Shown piece after piece: positions 41,021 to 51,483 of a DNA stretch of 64,000 bases. Position 1 is the first letter of the stretch, and each line of letters opens with the position of its first letter. The notes under the pieces were generated by a model. That model saw nothing but the letters and a program-made list of their open reading frames with translations, was not told the DNA's origin and made no database searches. Source of the stretch: an uncultured Oscillospiraceae bacterium (GTDB lineage: Bacteria; Bacillota; Clostridia; Oscillospirales; Oscillospiraceae); NCBI GenBank assembly GCA_944385485.1, contig CALWXL010000002.1:1-64000 (forward strand). The letters are read 5' to 3'. Made by a program: the position numbers and the translations under genes.

Positions 41021-42520
41021 TCACAAGTTGTAAAGTTTGGAGTATTTTTCCGTGAGATAGTCTGTATACACCGTGGGGTCAAAGTCTCCGCAGGACTGCT
41101 GCACCAGCTGCTTGGGGTCCAGCATCTGACCATATCGGTGGATTTTTTCCGTGAGCCACTGGGTGACAGGGCTCAGATCTCCCCGGGCCACGCTGCCCCA
41201 CACATCCACCTCTTTCTCCATATTCCGCAGCATCTGGGCCCCGTAGGCGCTGCCCAGGGCGTAAGAGGGGAAGTATCCAAAAGCGCCACCGGACCAGTGG
41301 GAGTCCTGCAGACAGCCACGGGTGTCGTCAGGCACATCCACACCCAGATACTCCTTGTACAGCCGGTTCCACTCTGCAGGCACGTCCTTGACCTCCAGCG
41401 TGCCGCCGATGAGCTTCTTTTCCATCTCATAGCGCACCATGACATGGAGGCAATAGGTGAGCTCGTCGGCCTCGGTGCGGATGAGAGAGGGCTGGGCCAT
41501 GTTTACCGCCCGGTACATCTGCTGGACGGTGACATCCGAGAGCTGGTCCGGGAACAGCTCCTGCATCTTGGGGAAAATGGCCTCAACAAAGGGCAGAGAA
41601 CGGCCGATGAGGTTCTCATAGAACCGGGACTGGCTCTCATGAATGCCCATGGAGGAGCCTCCACTCAAGCAGGTGTAGTCGTAATCAGGGTTCACATCCA
41701 GTTCGTACCGGGCATGTCCTCCCTCATGGATGACGGAATACATGGAGCTGGCCACATCGTCCTCCAGATAGTGGGTGGTAATGCGCACATCCTGACTGTT
41801 GAAATTGAGGGTGAAGGGGTGCTCCGTCTCCCCAATGCCGCAGTGGGCCCGGTCCAGGCCCATAACCTCCATGAGGTAGTCGGAGAACTTGCGCTGGGCC
41901 TCCACCGGGTAGTGGCGGTGGAGGAAGCTCACGTCCGGCTGCTCCTTCTCCCCAATGGCATGGATGAGAGGCACCAGCTTGTCCCGCACGGTGGCAAAGA
42001 ATTGGTCCAGCTGCTCCATGGTGATACCACGCTCGTACTCGTTGAGCAAGGCGTCATAGGGGGCTTTGTCGGGATCATAATACCCGGCAAAGCGGCGGTT
42101 GTAGTCCACCAGTTTCTCCAGCAGAGGGGCAAAGAGGGGGAAATCGTTGGTCTCCTTGGCCCGGTGCCACACGTCGCTGGCCTCGTTGACCAGCATGGCG
42201 TACTCCATGTACTCTTGGGCAGGGATGCGAGAGAGCTGGCGATACTCCCGGGTCAGCAGTTCCACCTGGCGGCGCTGCTCGTCGGTGATCTGGTCTCCGG
42301 CCTGGGCCAGCACCTCCAGCATCTCTCCCACCTGGGGGTCTGAGAGGGTCTTATGCCGCTCTCCGGCCAAAACGCCCAGGGCCACACCGCGCCCGGCAGA
42401 GGTGTCCCGGGGGGCCACAGTGACGCCGTCTAAGTACAGGGAGGATTGGGCTGCCGTGTAAGCGTACAGCTTCTTTTGCAGCTCATCCAATTGTTTGAGT
42501 GCCTGTTGAATCTCCATCAT
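41021..42520 (-). CDS. M32-family metallocarboxypeptidase
   Basis: A 499-aa thermostable-carboxypeptidase-1 (M32) type enzyme removing C-terminal residues from peptides. Zinc motif HEGGHARYE (about residues 260-268), followed by SSMGIHESQSRFYENLIG with the third ligand glutamate, IRTEADELTYCLHVMVRYE and the C-terminal HWSGGAFGYFPSYALGSAY. Full family length. Cytosolic, no signal peptide. GAAAGGAAG precedes the ATG. No clear own promoter lies between it and the upstream terminator at 42536, so it may rely on read-through. Confidence 0.93.
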   Translation of the reverse strand: MMEIQQALKQLDELQKKLYAYTAAQSSLYLDGVTVAPRDTSAGRGVALGVLAGERHKTLSDPQVGEMLEVLAQAGDQITDEQRRQVELLTREYRQLSRIPAQEYMEYAMLVNEASDVWHRAKETNDFPLFAPLLEKLVDYNRRFAGYYDPDKAPYDALLNEYERGITMEQLDQFFATVRDKLVPLIHAIGEKEQPDVSFLHRHYPVEAQRKFSDYLMEVMGLDRAHCGIGETEHPFTLNFNSQDVRITTHYLEDDVASSMYSVIHEGGHARYELDVNPDYDYTCLSGGSSMGIHESQSRFYENLIGRSLPFVEAIFPKMQELFPDQLSDVTVQQMYRAVNMAQPSLIRTEADELTYCLHVMVRYEMEKKLIGGTLEVKDVPAEWNRLYKEYLGVDVPDDTRGCLQDSHWSGGAFGYFPSYALGSAYGAQMLRNMEKEVDVWGSVARGDLSPVTQWLTEKIHRYGQMLDPKQLVQQSCGDFDPTVYTDYLTEKYSKLYNL

Positions 42521-42535
42521 AATCTTCCTTTCATG

Positions 42536-42564
42536 ATGCCCCCCAGAAATCTTCTGGGGGGCAT
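42536..42564 (-). terminator. Hairpin between membrane-protein gene and carboxypeptidase gene
   Basis: ATGCCCCCCAGAA / TTCTGGGGGGCAT, 13 bp with a 3-nt loop. No good U-tract, so partial termination or attenuation is likely. Confidence 0.65.
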
Positions 42565-42568
42565 GATT

Positions 42569-42898
42569 TCATATGTGCAATTGTGCGTGGCAATCCTCCA
42601 CCAGCCGCCGGGCCACAGCCAGCCCCTGGGGAGACATGCCGCCATCCAGGATGAGGATTTCTCCCCGCCACAGGCCGGTGCGGCGCAACCAATGCAGCGC
42701 CTTGACCCCCTGTTCCAGCCCCTCCCCATCTCCATATCCCGTCAGAGACACGGTGAGGGCCAGAGGAATGGGCAAGAGCAGCCTGCCCAGCAGCAGCCAG
42801 CACAACCCCAACAGTCCCAGAGCCGCCAGCAGCCCCAAAACCAGATACGCTCCCACAACCAACCACCACCTTTGGGTCATTCTATGTCCCAAAGGCAC
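42569..42898 (-). CDS. Small membrane protein, function unknown
   Basis: A 109-aa protein with one or two N-terminal membrane helices (WWLVVGAYLVLGLLAALGLL, about 11-45). A C-terminal soluble part contains LEQGVKALHWLRRTGLWRGE and ILILDGGMSPQGLAVARRL, a pattern I believe recurs in small clostridial membrane proteins, resembling the start of a Rossmann-like fold. An alternative start is the Met at residue 7 (42880). It lies 20 bp downstream of the small multidrug-export gene in a leftward run of genes. Confidence 0.62.
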   Translation of the reverse strand: MPLGHRMTQRWWLVVGAYLVLGLLAALGLLGLCWLLLGRLLLPIPLALTVSLTGYGDGEGLEQGVKALHWLRRTGLWRGEILILDGGMSPQGLAVARRLVEDCHAQLHI

Positions 42899-42918
42899 GG
42901 GTGGTCACAGGATGGCCA

Positions 42919-43404
42919 TTAAAACAGGCTCTTCACTCCGTAAGAGAGAATGCTGATGATCAGGCCTGCGGACAAAACGCCGCCCACAATGGAGGGCATA
43001 GCCTTCTTCAGGCGCATATCCAGAAAGGCAGCCACCAGGGCTCCGGTCCAGGCCCCGGTACCGGGCAGCGGGATGGCCACGAAAATGGCCAGGCCCAGAT
43101 ACTGATACTTGAGCACCGAAGCGCTTTTCAGGTGGGCCTTCTGCTCCATCCGATCCACCACGCTGTTGAGCCGGGGCATATGCTGGCGCATAAACATGAA
43201 AATACGCCGGATATACACCACGATAAAGGGCACCGGAAGCAAGTTTCCGATCACCGCTGCCAGATATGCCGCCCAAACCGGCAACCCCGCAGCCACGCCA
43301 AAGGGGATACCACCGCGCAGCTCCACCACCGGCACCATAGATACCAACAGGGTGAGCAAAAACTCACCGTTCAGGTCGGTGGTCAGCCATTGCATCAAAT
43401 CCAT
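42919..43404 (-). CDS. Small multi-drug export family membrane protein (COG2426)
   Basis: A 161-aa membrane protein of the COG2426 / Sm_multidrug_ex family: VSMVPVVELRGGIPFGVAAG at residues 22-41, AAVIGNLLPVPFIVVYIRRI, FVAIPLPGTGAWTGALVAAF and a C-terminal helix. Four to five membrane helices. The ELRGG and PLPGTGAW blocks are diagnostic. Despite its name, transport function is poorly established. It begins 4 bp after uvrA's stop. Confidence 0.88.
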   Translation of the reverse strand: MDLMQWLTTDLNGEFLLTLLVSMVPVVELRGGIPFGVAAGLPVWAAYLAAVIGNLLPVPFIVVYIRRIFMFMRQHMPRLNSVVDRMEQKAHLKSASVLKYQYLGLAIFVAIPLPGTGAWTGALVAAFLDMRLKKAMPSIVGGVLSAGLIISILSYGVKSLF

Positions 43405-43408
43405 TCTG

Positions 43409-46249
43409 TTATTCTCCTTTGTCTTTCTCCAAAATCGGTTTCAGGTAGCGGCCCGTATAGCTCTCCGGGCACTGGGCCACCTGTTCGGGGGTTCCGCAGC
43501 ACACCACAGTGCCGCCCCCAGCGCCCCCCTCGGGGCCCAGGTCAATGAGGTAGTCGGCGGTCTTGATCACATCCAGGTTGTGCTCAATGACCACCACGGT
43601 GTTCCCCGCCTCCACCAGACGCTGGAGCACATCCACCAGCTGGTGGACATCGGCGGTGTGCAATCCGGTGGTGGGCTCGTCCAGAATATAGATGGTGGAC
43701 CCGGTGGAACGCTTGGCCAGCTCGGTGGCCAGCTTCACCCGCTGGGCCTCGCCACCGGACAGGGTGGTGGATGGTTGGCCCAGCTTCACATAGCCCAGTC
43801 CCACATCCATAAGGGTCTGGAGCTTGGTTTTCAGCCGGGGAAGGTTCTCAAAGAAGCCCAGGGCCTCCTCCACCGTCATCTCCAGCACCTCGTGGATGTT
43901 TTTGCCCTTGTAGCGCACTTCCAGGGTCTCCCGGTTGTACCGCTTGCCCTTACACACTTCGCAGGGCACATAGATGTCGGGCAAGAAGTGCATTTCGATT
44001 TTCAGAAGGCCGTCACCGGCGCAGGCCTCGCACCGGCCACCCCGGACGTTGAAGGAGAAGCGGCCCGGCCCATACCCCCGGCTCTTGGCGTCGGGGGTGG
44101 AGGCGAACAGGTCCCGGATGTCCCCAAACAGCCCTGTATAGGTGGCAGGGTTGGAGCGAGGGGTGCGGCCAATGGGAGACTGGTCAATGGCGATGACCTT
44201 GTCCAAGTGCTGGATGCCCTCCATGCCATCGTGCTTGCCCGGCCGGGCCTTGGTGCGGTTGAGCTCTGCCCCCAGCCGCTTGTACAAAATCTCATTGACC
44301 AGGGAGGATTTGCCGGAACCGGACACGCCGGTCACGGCGATAAACGTCCCCAAGGGGAAATCCACATCAATGTGGCGCAGGTTGTGCTCGCTGGCTCCCA
44401 GCACCCGCAGCACCTTGCCGTTGCCCTCCCGACGGTGTTCGGGGACAGGCACCTTTTTTCGCCCGGACAGATAGTCGCCGGTGATGGAGCCGGGGGTGTT
44501 CATCACATCTTCAGCGGTGCCGCAGGCCACCACCTGGCCGCCGTGGACACCAGCCCCGGGGCCGATGTCAATGATATAGTCGGCTGCCCGCATGGTGTCC
44601 TCGTCGTGCTCCACCACCACCAGGGTGTTGCCCAGATCCCGCAGATGCTTCAAGGTGCCCAGCAGCAGGTCATTGTCCCGCTGGTGCAGGCCGATGGAGG
44701 GCTCGTCCAGGATATACAGCACGCCCATCAGGGAGGAGCCAATCTGGGTGGCCAGACGGATGCGCTGGCTCTCGCCGCCGGACAGGGTGCCCGCCTGACG
44801 GCTCAAGGTCAGGTATTGCAGACCCACGCTCTTCAAAAAGCCCAACCGCTCCCGGATTTCCCGCAAAATGCGGTCGGCAATCATCATCTGGGTCTCGGTG
44901 AGGGTGATGGTGTCCAGGAAAGCCAAAGCCTCGTCCACCGGCATCTCACAGAACTGGTGGATGGAGATGCCCCCCACCGTCACCGCCAGGGACTCCGGGC
45001 GCAGCCGCTGCCCGTGGCAGTCGGGACAGGGGGACTCGCTCATGCATTCCTCAATTTCCCGCTTCATGGCGTCCGACTGGGTCTCCTTATAGCGGCGCTC
45101 CAGGTTGTTAATGACACCCTCAAAGGGCTGGTACAACACACCCTTGCCCCGGGGCTGGTCGTAGTGGATGGTGAGCTTCTCCCCCTTGGTGCCATACAGG
45201 ATGATGTCCAACACTTCGGGGGTAAGCTTTTCAATGGGGTCGGTGAGTTTGAAGTGGTATTTGGCCGCCAGGGCATCGAAGTACATGCGGGAAATGCCGT
45301 CAGACTTGATGTTGTTCCACCCGGAGGCGGTGATGGCCCCCTCCAGAATGGACAGGCTGCGGTTGGGGATGATGAGGTCCGGGTCCACCTTCAGCTGGGC
45401 CCCCAGGCCAGTACAGGTGGGGCAGGCACCAAAGGGGTTGTTGAAGGAGAACATACGAGGGGTGAGCTCCTCGATGGAGATGCCGCAGTCCTCACAGGCG
45501 TAGTTCTGGGAGAAGAGCAAGTCCTCATCGTTCTCCACCAGGTTGACGATGACCACGCCGCCGGACAGGGCGGTGGCGGTCTCCACCGAGTCGGTGAGGC
45601 GGCGGGTGATGTCCTCCCGGATGACCAGGCGGTCCACCACAATTTCAATGTTGTGCTTTTTGTTCTTCTCCAGCTTGATCTCCTCGGACAGATCGTAAAG
45701 GGCCCCGTCAATGCGCACCCGGACGTAGCCGGAGCGGCGGGCATCCTCCAGCACCTTGGCATGTTCGCCCTTCTTTCCTCGGATCACGGGGGCCAGCACC
45801 TGAATGCGGGTGGCCTGGGGCAGGGCCAGCACCTGGTCAATGATCTGGTCAATGGTCTGTTGGTGAATCTCCTTTCCGCACTTGGGGCAGTGGGGAGTGC
45901 CCACACGGGCCCACAGCAGACGCAGGTAGTCATAAATCTCCGTCACCGTACCCACGGTGGAACGGGGGTTTTTGGAGGTGGTCTTTTGGTCAATGGAGAT
46001 GGCCGGGGACAGACCCTCGATGTAGTCCACATCCGGCTTTTCCATCTGCCCCAGGAACATACGGGCATAGGAGGACAGGGACTCCACATAGCGGCGCTGG
46101 CCCTCTGCATACAAGGTCTCAAAGGCCAGGGAGGATTTTCCCGACCCGGACAGGCCCGTGAGCACCACCAGCTTGTCCCGGGGAATCTCCACGTCAATGT
46201 TTTTTAAGTTGTTCTCGCGGGCACCCTTGATCAAAATATGGTCTAGCAT
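43409..46249 (-). CDS. uvrA: Excinuclease ABC subunit A
   Basis: A 946-aa UvrA, the damage-recognition ATPase of nucleotide excision repair. First Walker [20 protein letters not shown] near the N-terminus; zinc modules CPKCGKEI and [16 protein letters not shown] signature [16 protein letters not shown]; second Walker [17 protein letters not shown]; zinc module CEACAGDG / CEVCKGKRY; second signature [18 protein letters not shown]. Full family length. The start at 46249 follows AAGGAGA. uvrB is 1.7 kb upstream in the same direction, so both may share transcripts. Confidence 0.98.
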   Translation of the reverse strand: MLDHILIKGARENNLKNIDVEIPRDKLVVLTGLSGSGKSSLAFETLYAEGQRRYVESLSSYARMFLGQMEKPDVDYIEGLSPAISIDQKTTSKNPRSTVGTVTEIYDYLRLLWARVGTPHCPKCGKEIHQQTIDQIIDQVLALPQATRIQVLAPVIRGKKGEHAKVLEDARRSGYVRVRIDGALYDLSEEIKLEKNKKHNIEIVVDRLVIREDITRRLTDSVETATALSGGVVIVNLVENDEDLLFSQNYACEDCGISIEELTPRMFSFNNPFGACPTCTGLGAQLKVDPDLIIPNRSLSILEGAITASGWNNIKSDGISRMYFDALAAKYHFKLTDPIEKLTPEVLDIILYGTKGEKLTIHYDQPRGKGVLYQPFEGVINNLERRYKETQSDAMKREIEECMSESPCPDCHGQRLRPESLAVTVGGISIHQFCEMPVDEALAFLDTITLTETQMMIADRILREIRERLGFLKSVGLQYLTLSRQAGTLSGGESQRIRLATQIGSSLMGVLYILDEPSIGLHQRDNDLLLGTLKHLRDLGNTLVVVEHDEDTMRAADYIIDIGPGAGVHGGQVVACGTAEDVMNTPGSITGDYLSGRKKVPVPEHRREGNGKVLRVLGASEHNLRHIDVDFPLGTFIAVTGVSGSGKSSLVNEILYKRLGAELNRTKARPGKHDGMEGIQHLDKVIAIDQSPIGRTPRSNPATYTGLFGDIRDLFASTPDAKSRGYGPGRFSFNVRGGRCEACAGDGLLKIEMHFLPDIYVPCEVCKGKRYNRETLEVRYKGKNIHEVLEMTVEEALGFFENLPRLKTKLQTLMDVGLGYVKLGQPSTTLSGGEAQRVKLATELAKRSTGSTIYILDEPTTGLHTADVHQLVDVLQRLVEAGNTVVVIEHNLDVIKTADYLIDLGPEGGAGGGTVVCCGTPEQVAQCPESYTGRYLKPILEKDKGE

Positions 46250-46281
46250 GGGTTGGGTCTCCTTCAAATTTCAGGCTACCA

Positions 46282-47292
46282 TTAGTAGCCAAATTCCTTT
46301 GCCACGTCACGAAGCATCTCCCGGATGGGAAGCTCGTAGGGGCAGCGGGTCTCGCAGGCTCCACACTCCACACATTCGCTGGCGTGGTGGGCCAGAGACT
46401 GATAGCGGCTCACCGCCCAGTCGGCCAGGCCGTAGCGGCGGGCATAGTTGGCCATGAGGAATTGGGAGGGAATGTCGATGCCCACCGTGCAGGGGGCACA
46501 GTAGCCGCAACGGCGGCAGAAGTGGGTGCCCAGCTCGGACCGGATGCGCCGGCACTCCTCCAGCTCAGCCTGGGTCAAGGGTGTGGTCAAATCCACCTGG
46601 GCATTGCGCTGCACTTCCTCCACGCTGCCCATACCGGGGATGGACACATCCATCACCCCAGAGGCGGCAATGAAGCGCAGGGCCAGATTCCAGTCCTCCA
46701 GGTTTCCGCCCGCCATGGGCTTCATGGCGATTGTGCCGATGCCCTTCTCCCGGGCCAACGCCAGCACCTCGTGGCCCTGCATCTCCACAATGTTGTAGGG
46801 GAACATCACCGTTTCGATCTGGTGGGCATGCTCCTCCACCAACAGCCGCAGCGCGTCCAGAGAGTGAGCAGTGGCTCCAATGTGGCGGATTTTCCCCGCC
46901 TCCTTGGCCTCTGCCAGAGCCTCATAGGCCCCATCGGGGCCAAAGACCTGGTCAAAGTCCTTCAAAGGCAGGTTGTGAATCTGGTACAGATCGATGTAGT
47001 CGGTTTGCAGGTTGCCCAGGCTGATGTCAATGTCTCGGGCCATGGCCTCCCGGCTACGGGACATGGACTTGGTGGCCAGGATGAACTTCTCTCGGCGGCC
47101 CTTCAGGGCTTTGCCCAGATACTCCTCGGAGACGGTATAGCCCCGGGCAGTATCGATGAAATTGATGCCGAACTTCTCCAGCTCGTCCACCACCGCCATG
47201 GTGTTGGCGGAATCCGAGCGTTGGATGGGGATGCCGCCAAAGGAAATGGCAGACACCTGCAATCCAGTATTCCCCAATGTTACCATGTTCAT
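46282..47292 (-). CDS. Aldo/keto reductase with C-terminal 4Fe-4S domain
   Basis: A 336-aa protein. Residues 1-260 form an aldo/keto reductase barrel: [29 protein letters not shown] with catalytic D and [22 protein letters not shown] and IAMKPMAGG. The C-terminal 75 residues add iron-sulphur ligands: [15 protein letters not shown] and [15 protein letters not shown]. This fusion type is common in strict anaerobes and probably passes electrons from ferredoxin to an unknown carbonyl substrate. It lies 12 bp from the YbaK-like gene, likely one operon. Confidence 0.93.
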   Translation of the reverse strand: MNMVTLGNTGLQVSAISFGGIPIQRSDSANTMAVVDELEKFGINFIDTARGYTVSEEYLGKALKGRREKFILATKSMSRSREAMARDIDISLGNLQTDYIDLYQIHNLPLKDFDQVFGPDGAYEALAEAKEAGKIRHIGATAHSLDALRLLVEEHAHQIETVMFPYNIVEMQGHEVLALAREKGIGTIAMKPMAGGNLEDWNLALRFIAASGVMDVSIPGMGSVEEVQRNAQVDLTTPLTQAELEECRRIRSELGTHFCRRCGYCAPCTVGIDIPSQFLMANYARRYGLADWAVSRYQSLAHHASECVECGACETRCPYELPIREMLRDVAKEFGY

Positions 47293-47304
47293 GTTTTCTC
47301 TCCT

Positions 47305-47799
47305 CTATTCATCCACAATTACATCGGCAGCTGTGGCTCGCACCAGGTCCATGAGAGCCTGAGGTGCCACTTCCACCTGAAATCCAATCTTTCCGGCGGA
47401 CACATAGATGGTGTCCTGATCCAGGCAGCTTTCATGAAATACGGTGGGGAACTGCTTTTTCATCCCCACCGGAGAACAGCCGCCGTGGACATAGCCTGTG
47501 AGAGGCAGCAGCTCACGGCTGGGCAGCATAGCCACCGACTTCTCCCCCACCGCCTTGGCCGCTTTCTTCAAATCCAACGTGGCGGCCACCGGAATGTCAA
47601 ACACATAATATCCCCCGGATGCCCCTCGGGTCACCAGGGTTTTAAACACGCAGGCAGGATCCTGGCCCATACTCTGGGCTACGCTCACCCCATCCGGGGC
47701 AACGTCCCCATCGTGGGGATAGGTGTGCCCCTGATAGGGCACCTTTTTCTGCTCCAGAACCCGCATGACGTTGGTTTTTTCCTCTTTTTTCTTTGCCAT
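47305..47799 (-). CDS. ybaK: YbaK/EbsC-type Cys-tRNA(Pro)/Cys-tRNA(Cys) deacylase
   Basis: A 164-aa YbaK-domain protein that hydrolyses mischarged Cys-tRNA(Pro). Blocks: QGHTYPHDGDVAPDGVSVAQ, VFKTLVTRGASGGYYVFDIP with the catalytic-site lysine, GYVHGGCSPVGMKKQFPT with the GGxSPxG loop and VSAGKIGFQVEVAP. The start at 47799 gives the normal N-terminus (MAKKKEEKTNVMRVLEQ); a clear ribosome site is lacking (AAAGGA lies about 15 nt upstream). Confidence 0.9.
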   Translation of the reverse strand: MAKKKEEKTNVMRVLEQKKVPYQGHTYPHDGDVAPDGVSVAQSMGQDPACVFKTLVTRGASGGYYVFDIPVAATLDLKKAAKAVGEKSVAMLPSRELLPLTGYVHGGCSPVGMKKQFPTVFHESCLDQDTIYVSAGKIGFQVEVAPQALMDLVRATAADVIVDE

Positions 47800-47812
47800 G
47801 GTCTGTGTCAGT

Positions 47813-48024
47813 CCTTTTCTTTGAGCCGAATGATCTGATCTATCCCCAGACGGCCAGCCGTCTGGGGACCCCATTTATTTTTCCATGCGCAGGCGGAGTG
47901 AATCCGCCTTTGCGCCAAGGTTTTGCGCGGCAAAACGCTTGTACGCGCCACCCGGCGCGGCCCGCTTTGCGGGCTGGAAAGAGGCGGCTTACTTTTCCTT
48001 TCCTTTGAGCTGGATGATCTGATC
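47813..48024. repeat. Partial duplication of the uvrB 3' end enclosing a five-hairpin array
   Basis: Bases 47813-47840 repeat 47997-48024, the last codons of uvrB, with 25 of 28 matches, 184 bp apart. Both copies read DQII(R/Q)LK then a charged end and stop on the minus strand. Between them lie five successive hairpins: CCCCAGACGG/CCGTCTGGGG (47844-47867), AGGCGGA/TCCGCCT (47891-47909), GTTTTGC/GCAAAAC (47920-47936), CGCGCC/GGCGCG (47944-47959) and GCCCGC/GCGGGC (47960-47974). The first may be the uvrB terminator. Confidence 0.75.
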
Positions 48025-49953
48025 ACGCAACTGGGCGGCCAGTTCGAACTCCAGCATCTTGGCCGCCTCTTTCATTTCCTTCTCCAGGCGGGCGATGGTG
48101 GCCTTGCGCTCAGCATCCGTCATCTTCTTGGCCCGTTTGGTGGTCTCCTCCGCCTCCTGGGCCACGCTCACCAGCTCACGCACCGACTTCTGCACCGTCT
48201 TAGGCACAATGCCGTGCTCCTGGTTGAAGGCGTCCTGGATGGAGCGGCGGCGCTCGGTCTCCGCCATGGCACGGGCCATGGACGGGGTGATGGTATCGGC
48301 GTACAAAATGACCCGGCCCTGAGCGTTTCGGGCCGCACGGCCGATGGTCTGGATGAGGGCGGTCTCGGAGCGCAGGAAGCCCTCCTTGTCCGCATCCAAA
48401 ATGGCCACCAGAGACACCTCGGGCAGGTCTAAGCCCTCACGCAGCAGGTTGATGCCCACCAGCACGTCGAACTCGCCCAGGCGCAGGTCCCGCACGATTT
48501 CCATACGTTCCATGGTGTCGATGTCGTGGTGCATATACCGCACCCGAATGCCGGCATTTTTCAGATAGTCCGTCAACGTCTCCGCCATTTTCTTGGTCAG
48601 GGTGGTCACCAGCACCCGCTCGTTCTTCTGACTGCGCTGGTTGATCTCCCCGATGAGGTCGTCCATCTGTCCCTCGATGGGCCGCACCTCCACCAGGGGG
48701 TCCAGTAGGCCCGTGGGACGGATGACCTGCTCCACCACCTGGCCCGATCGGCTGCGCTCATACTCGCCTGGGGTGGCGGAGACGTACACCACCTGGTTGA
48801 GCCGTTTTTCAAATTCATCAAATTTTAAGGGACGGTTGTCGTAGGCACAGGGCAGCCGGAAGCCGTAGTCCACCAGAGAGGTCTTTCTGGCCCGGTCGCC
48901 GTTGTACATGGCCCGCACCTGAGGCAGGGTCACGTGGCTCTCATCAATGAAGAGCACAAAATCCTTTGGGAAGTAGTCCAGCAAGGTGTGAGGTGGGGAC
49001 CCTACGGGCCGCCCCTCAATCACTCTGGAATAGTTCTCGATACCGGAGCAGTAGCCAATCTCCTGCATCATCTCGATGTCGTACATGGTGCGCTGCTTGA
49101 TGCGCTGGGCCTCAATGAGCTTGCCCTCCGCCTCAAACTGAGCCACCCGCTCCTCCAGCTCCCGGTAAATCTCCTGGATGGCGGCATCCATCTTCTCCTT
49201 GGGGGTGACGTAGTGGGTGGCAGGCCACACGGGAATGTTGTTCAGCCGCCGGATGATGGAGCCCGTCAGGGCGTTGACCTCACTGATGCGGTCAATCTCG
49301 TCCCCGAAAAACTCCACCCGCAGGGCAGTGTCCTTCCAGTAGGCGGGCCAGATCTCCACTGTGTCCCCCCGCACCCGAAACATGTTGCGCTCAAAGGCAA
49401 TGTCGTTGCGCTCGTAGCGGATGGATACCAGCCGCTTGAGCAGCTCAGGAATAGGAATCTCCATGCCCACCCGCAGAGAGACCATCATTTTGGCAAAGTC
49501 CTCCGGCTCACCCAAGCCGTAGATGCAGGACACGGAGGACACCACGATCACGTCCCGCCGCTCCAACAGAGAGGCGGTGGCAGACAGACGCAGGCGGTCA
49601 ATTTCCTCGTTGATGGCCGAGTCCTTCTCGATGAAGGTATCCGTGTGAGGGATGTAGGCCTCGGGCTGGTAATAGTCGTAGTAGGAGACGAAGTATTCCA
49701 CGGCATTGTTGGGGAAAAACTCCTTGAACTCGGCGCACAGCTGGGCGGCCAGAATCTTATTGTGGGCCAGCACCAGGGTGGGCCGCTGCACCGCCTCGAT
49801 GACCTTGGCCATGGTAAAGGTTTTGCCTGAACCGGTGACGCCCAATAGGGTCTGCTCGTCCAGGCCGTTTTCAATCCCCTGGGCCAGAGCTTCAATGGCC
49901 TGGGGCTGGTCCCCGCTGGGGGTGTAGTCGGACACCACTTGGAACCGCTGCAT
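47989..49953 (-). CDS. uvrB: Excinuclease ABC subunit B
   Basis: A 654-aa UvrB, the helicase-like subunit that verifies damage and recruits UvrC. Walker [17 protein letters not shown]; beta-hairpin region [24 protein letters not shown]-type [11 protein letters not shown]; motif [21 protein letters not shown] and [15 protein letters not shown]-terminal UVR domain [19 protein letters not shown] for UvrA/UvrC contact. The start at 49953 follows AAGGGAGG. Its 3' end is partly duplicated 184 bp downstream. Confidence 0.98.
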   Translation of the reverse strand: MQRFQVVSDYTPSGDQPQAIEALAQGIENGLDEQTLLGVTGSGKTFTMAKVIEAVQRPTLVLAHNKILAAQLCAEFKEFFPNNAVEYFVSYYDYYQPEAYIPHTDTFIEKDSAINEEIDRLRLSATASLLERRDVIVVSSVSCIYGLGEPEDFAKMMVSLRVGMEIPIPELLKRLVSIRYERNDIAFERNMFRVRGDTVEIWPAYWKDTALRVEFFGDEIDRISEVNALTGSIIRRLNNIPVWPATHYVTPKEKMDAAIQEIYRELEERVAQFEAEGKLIEAQRIKQRTMYDIEMMQEIGYCSGIENYSRVIEGRPVGSPPHTLLDYFPKDFVLFIDESHVTLPQVRAMYNGDRARKTSLVDYGFRLPCAYDNRPLKFDEFEKRLNQVVYVSATPGEYERSRSGQVVEQVIRPTGLLDPLVEVRPIEGQMDDLIGEINQRSQKNERVLVTTLTKKMAETLTDYLKNAGIRVRYMHHDIDTMERMEIVRDLRLGEFDVLVGINLLREGLDLPEVSLVAILDADKEGFLRSETALIQTIGRAARNAQGRVILYADTITPSMARAMAETERRRSIQDAFNQEHGIVPKTVQKSVRELVSVAQEAEETTKRAKKMTDAERKATIARLEKEMKEAAKMLEFELAAQLRDQIIQLKGKEK

Positions 49954-49976
49954 GGAATACCTCCCTTCCAATACAC

Positions 49977-50684
49977 TTAAACGCTGAGATAACCGGAGTC
50001 CCGCATGGACACCATCTCATCCTCAGCAATGACAAAATGATCCACCAGGCACACGCCCACCTGATTGAGAAGCTGGGCCAGATACCGGGTGGTTTGTACG
50101 TCCTGGGCCGAGCACAGGGCGATGCCCGAGACGTGATTATGGGCCAGGGCCACACGGGTAGCCCCGCAGGACAGCGCCGCCTCCACCACCTGACGTCCGG
50201 TGACGTCCACCCGGTCGGGGACCCCCTCTCCCAGCTTGCGGCAGGAGATGAGCCTCTGCTTGCTGTCCATGCACACCACATACACCATCTCGTTGCGGGC
50301 CCCGAAAAACAGCGGGCTAAGCAGTTCTTTGAAGTGCCAGCTGTCGGTGAGCTGCCCTTCAAAGCTGGAGCGCTCCTCCAGGTACCGCCCCGCCAGAGCG
50401 GGCATGAGGTGGATGAGGGTGGCGGTGTTCTCCCCCACCCCCTTCACCGCCAGCAGCTGCTCCCGGGTGGCGTTGAACACCCCCGCCAGAGAGCCGAACT
50501 GTTCCACCAGCTCATGGGCCAACGGATTCACATCCCCCTGGGGTATGGCATAGAAGAGCAACAGCTCCAAGGCCCGATGGTCTGGCATCCCTGCCAGACC
50601 ACGGGCCATGAATTCCGCTTTGACCCGCTGCCGGTGCCCTTGATGCACCCCACCGGGTTTCTTTTTGGGACTGCTGTCCGTCAC
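49977..50684 (-). CDS. radC: RadC/JAB-domain DNA repair protein
   Basis: A 235-aa RadC-family protein: helical N-terminal part ([20 protein letters not shown], helix-hairpin-helix-like [17 protein letters not shown]) and the MPN/JAB metal domain with [18 protein letters not shown] followed by SAQD, keeping the HxH-x7-SxxD zinc set. The usual HNHPSG has V for P here. The molecular role of RadC is unresolved. Five bp after the pyrE stop and 23 bp before uvrB, so it is co-transcribed with both. Confidence 0.93.
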   Translation of the reverse strand: MTDSSPKKKPGGVHQGHRQRVKAEFMARGLAGMPDHRALELLLFYAIPQGDVNPLAHELVEQFGSLAGVFNATREQLLAVKGVGENTATLIHLMPALAGRYLEERSSFEGQLTDSWHFKELLSPLFFGARNEMVYVVCMDSKQRLISCRKLGEGVPDRVDVTGRQVVEAALSCGATRVALAHNHVSGIALCSAQDVQTTRYLAQLLNQVGVCLVDHFVIAEDEMVSMRDSGYLSV

Positions 50685-50689
50685 CGTGC

Positions 50690-51364
50690 TTAGCCCTTGG
50701 CGCCGTAAGTGGCCAGGTACTCCTCCATACGGGCCAGCATGGCATCGTCAATGTACACCTTGCCGTCCACGGGCTTGTTGTGCAGGCACTCCATCACCTC
50801 ACGGATGGTGACAATGGGATAGACCTGAATGCCGTAGTCCTCCCGCAGCTCATCCAGGGTGGTGCAATCCCGGGTGCCCCGCTCCATACGGTCCACAGAG
50901 ACGAACAGGGCGTCGATGTGCACGTCAGCCACATGCTTGAACAGCTCGATGGACTCGCGCACGGCGGTACCAGCGGTGACCACGTCCTCGATGATGGCGA
51001 TATGATCCCCGTCCTGAGGCTTGTAGCCCACCATGGAGCCGCCCTCGCCGTGGTCCTTGGCCTCCTTGCGGTTGAAGCAGTAGGGAATGTCCCGCTCATA
51101 GTTGCGGTACAGAGAGGCGGCAGCGGTGACAGCCAGAGGAATGCCCTTGTAGGCAGGGCCAAAGAGGGCGGTGATGCCCTCGGGCATATTCTCCTGGATG
51201 CAGGCGGCGTAGTAGTCGCCCAGACGGGCGGCCTGAGCTCCGGTCTTGTAGTTGCCGGTGTTGACGAAATAGGGGGTCTTACGGCCGGACTTGGTGACAA
51301 AATCGCCGAATGTCAGCACGCCGGAGCGCACCATAAAGTGAATGAATTCCTCACGATAGTTCAT
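50690..51364 (-). CDS. pyrE: Orotate phosphoribosyltransferase
   Basis: A 224-aa PyrE joining orotate and PRPP to OMP in pyrimidine synthesis. Typical blocks: VLTFGDFVTKSGRKTPYFVN, FGPAYKGIPLAVTAA, CFNRKEAKDHGEGG (flexible loop with catalytic K/H) and PRPP site IAIIEDVVTAGTAVRES. First gene of a leftward operon with radC and uvrB. A strong sigma-A promoter lies just upstream; no obvious pyrimidine attenuator is seen in the 40-nt leader. Confidence 0.97.
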   Translation of the reverse strand: MNYREEFIHFMVRSGVLTFGDFVTKSGRKTPYFVNTGNYKTGAQAARLGDYYAACIQENMPEGITALFGPAYKGIPLAVTAAASLYRNYERDIPYCFNRKEAKDHGEGGSMVGYKPQDGDHIAIIEDVVTAGTAVRESIELFKHVADVHIDALFVSVDRMERGTRDCTTLDELREDYGIQVYPIVTIREVMECLHNKPVDGKVYIDDAMLARMEEYLATYGAKG

Positions 51365-51405
51365 GTTTCATACATCCTTTCTCTGCTTCAATCTTGAATC
51401 GATGT

Positions 51406-51434
51406 ATTATATCATTTTTCCTATCTTTCCACAA
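51406..51434 (-). promoter_or_regulatory. pyrE promoter
   Basis: Minus strand TTGTGG (51429-51434), 17-bp spacer, TATAAT (51406-51411). Confidence 0.8.
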
Positions 51435-51483
51435 GGGATTCCCCTATTTTTTCCCTGTTGGGAAAACCAAATTTTGCTCCCCC

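Noticed and set aside
43109..46207. 1032-aa open frame on the plus strand opposite uvrA
   Set aside because: Antisense shadow of uvrA with repetitive VGG/HHH composition and no ribosome site.
51449..51466. TTTTCCC/GGGAAAA hairpin between the WYL gene and the pyrE promoter
   Set aside because: Only 7 bp and no U-tract on either strand, so not called a terminator.
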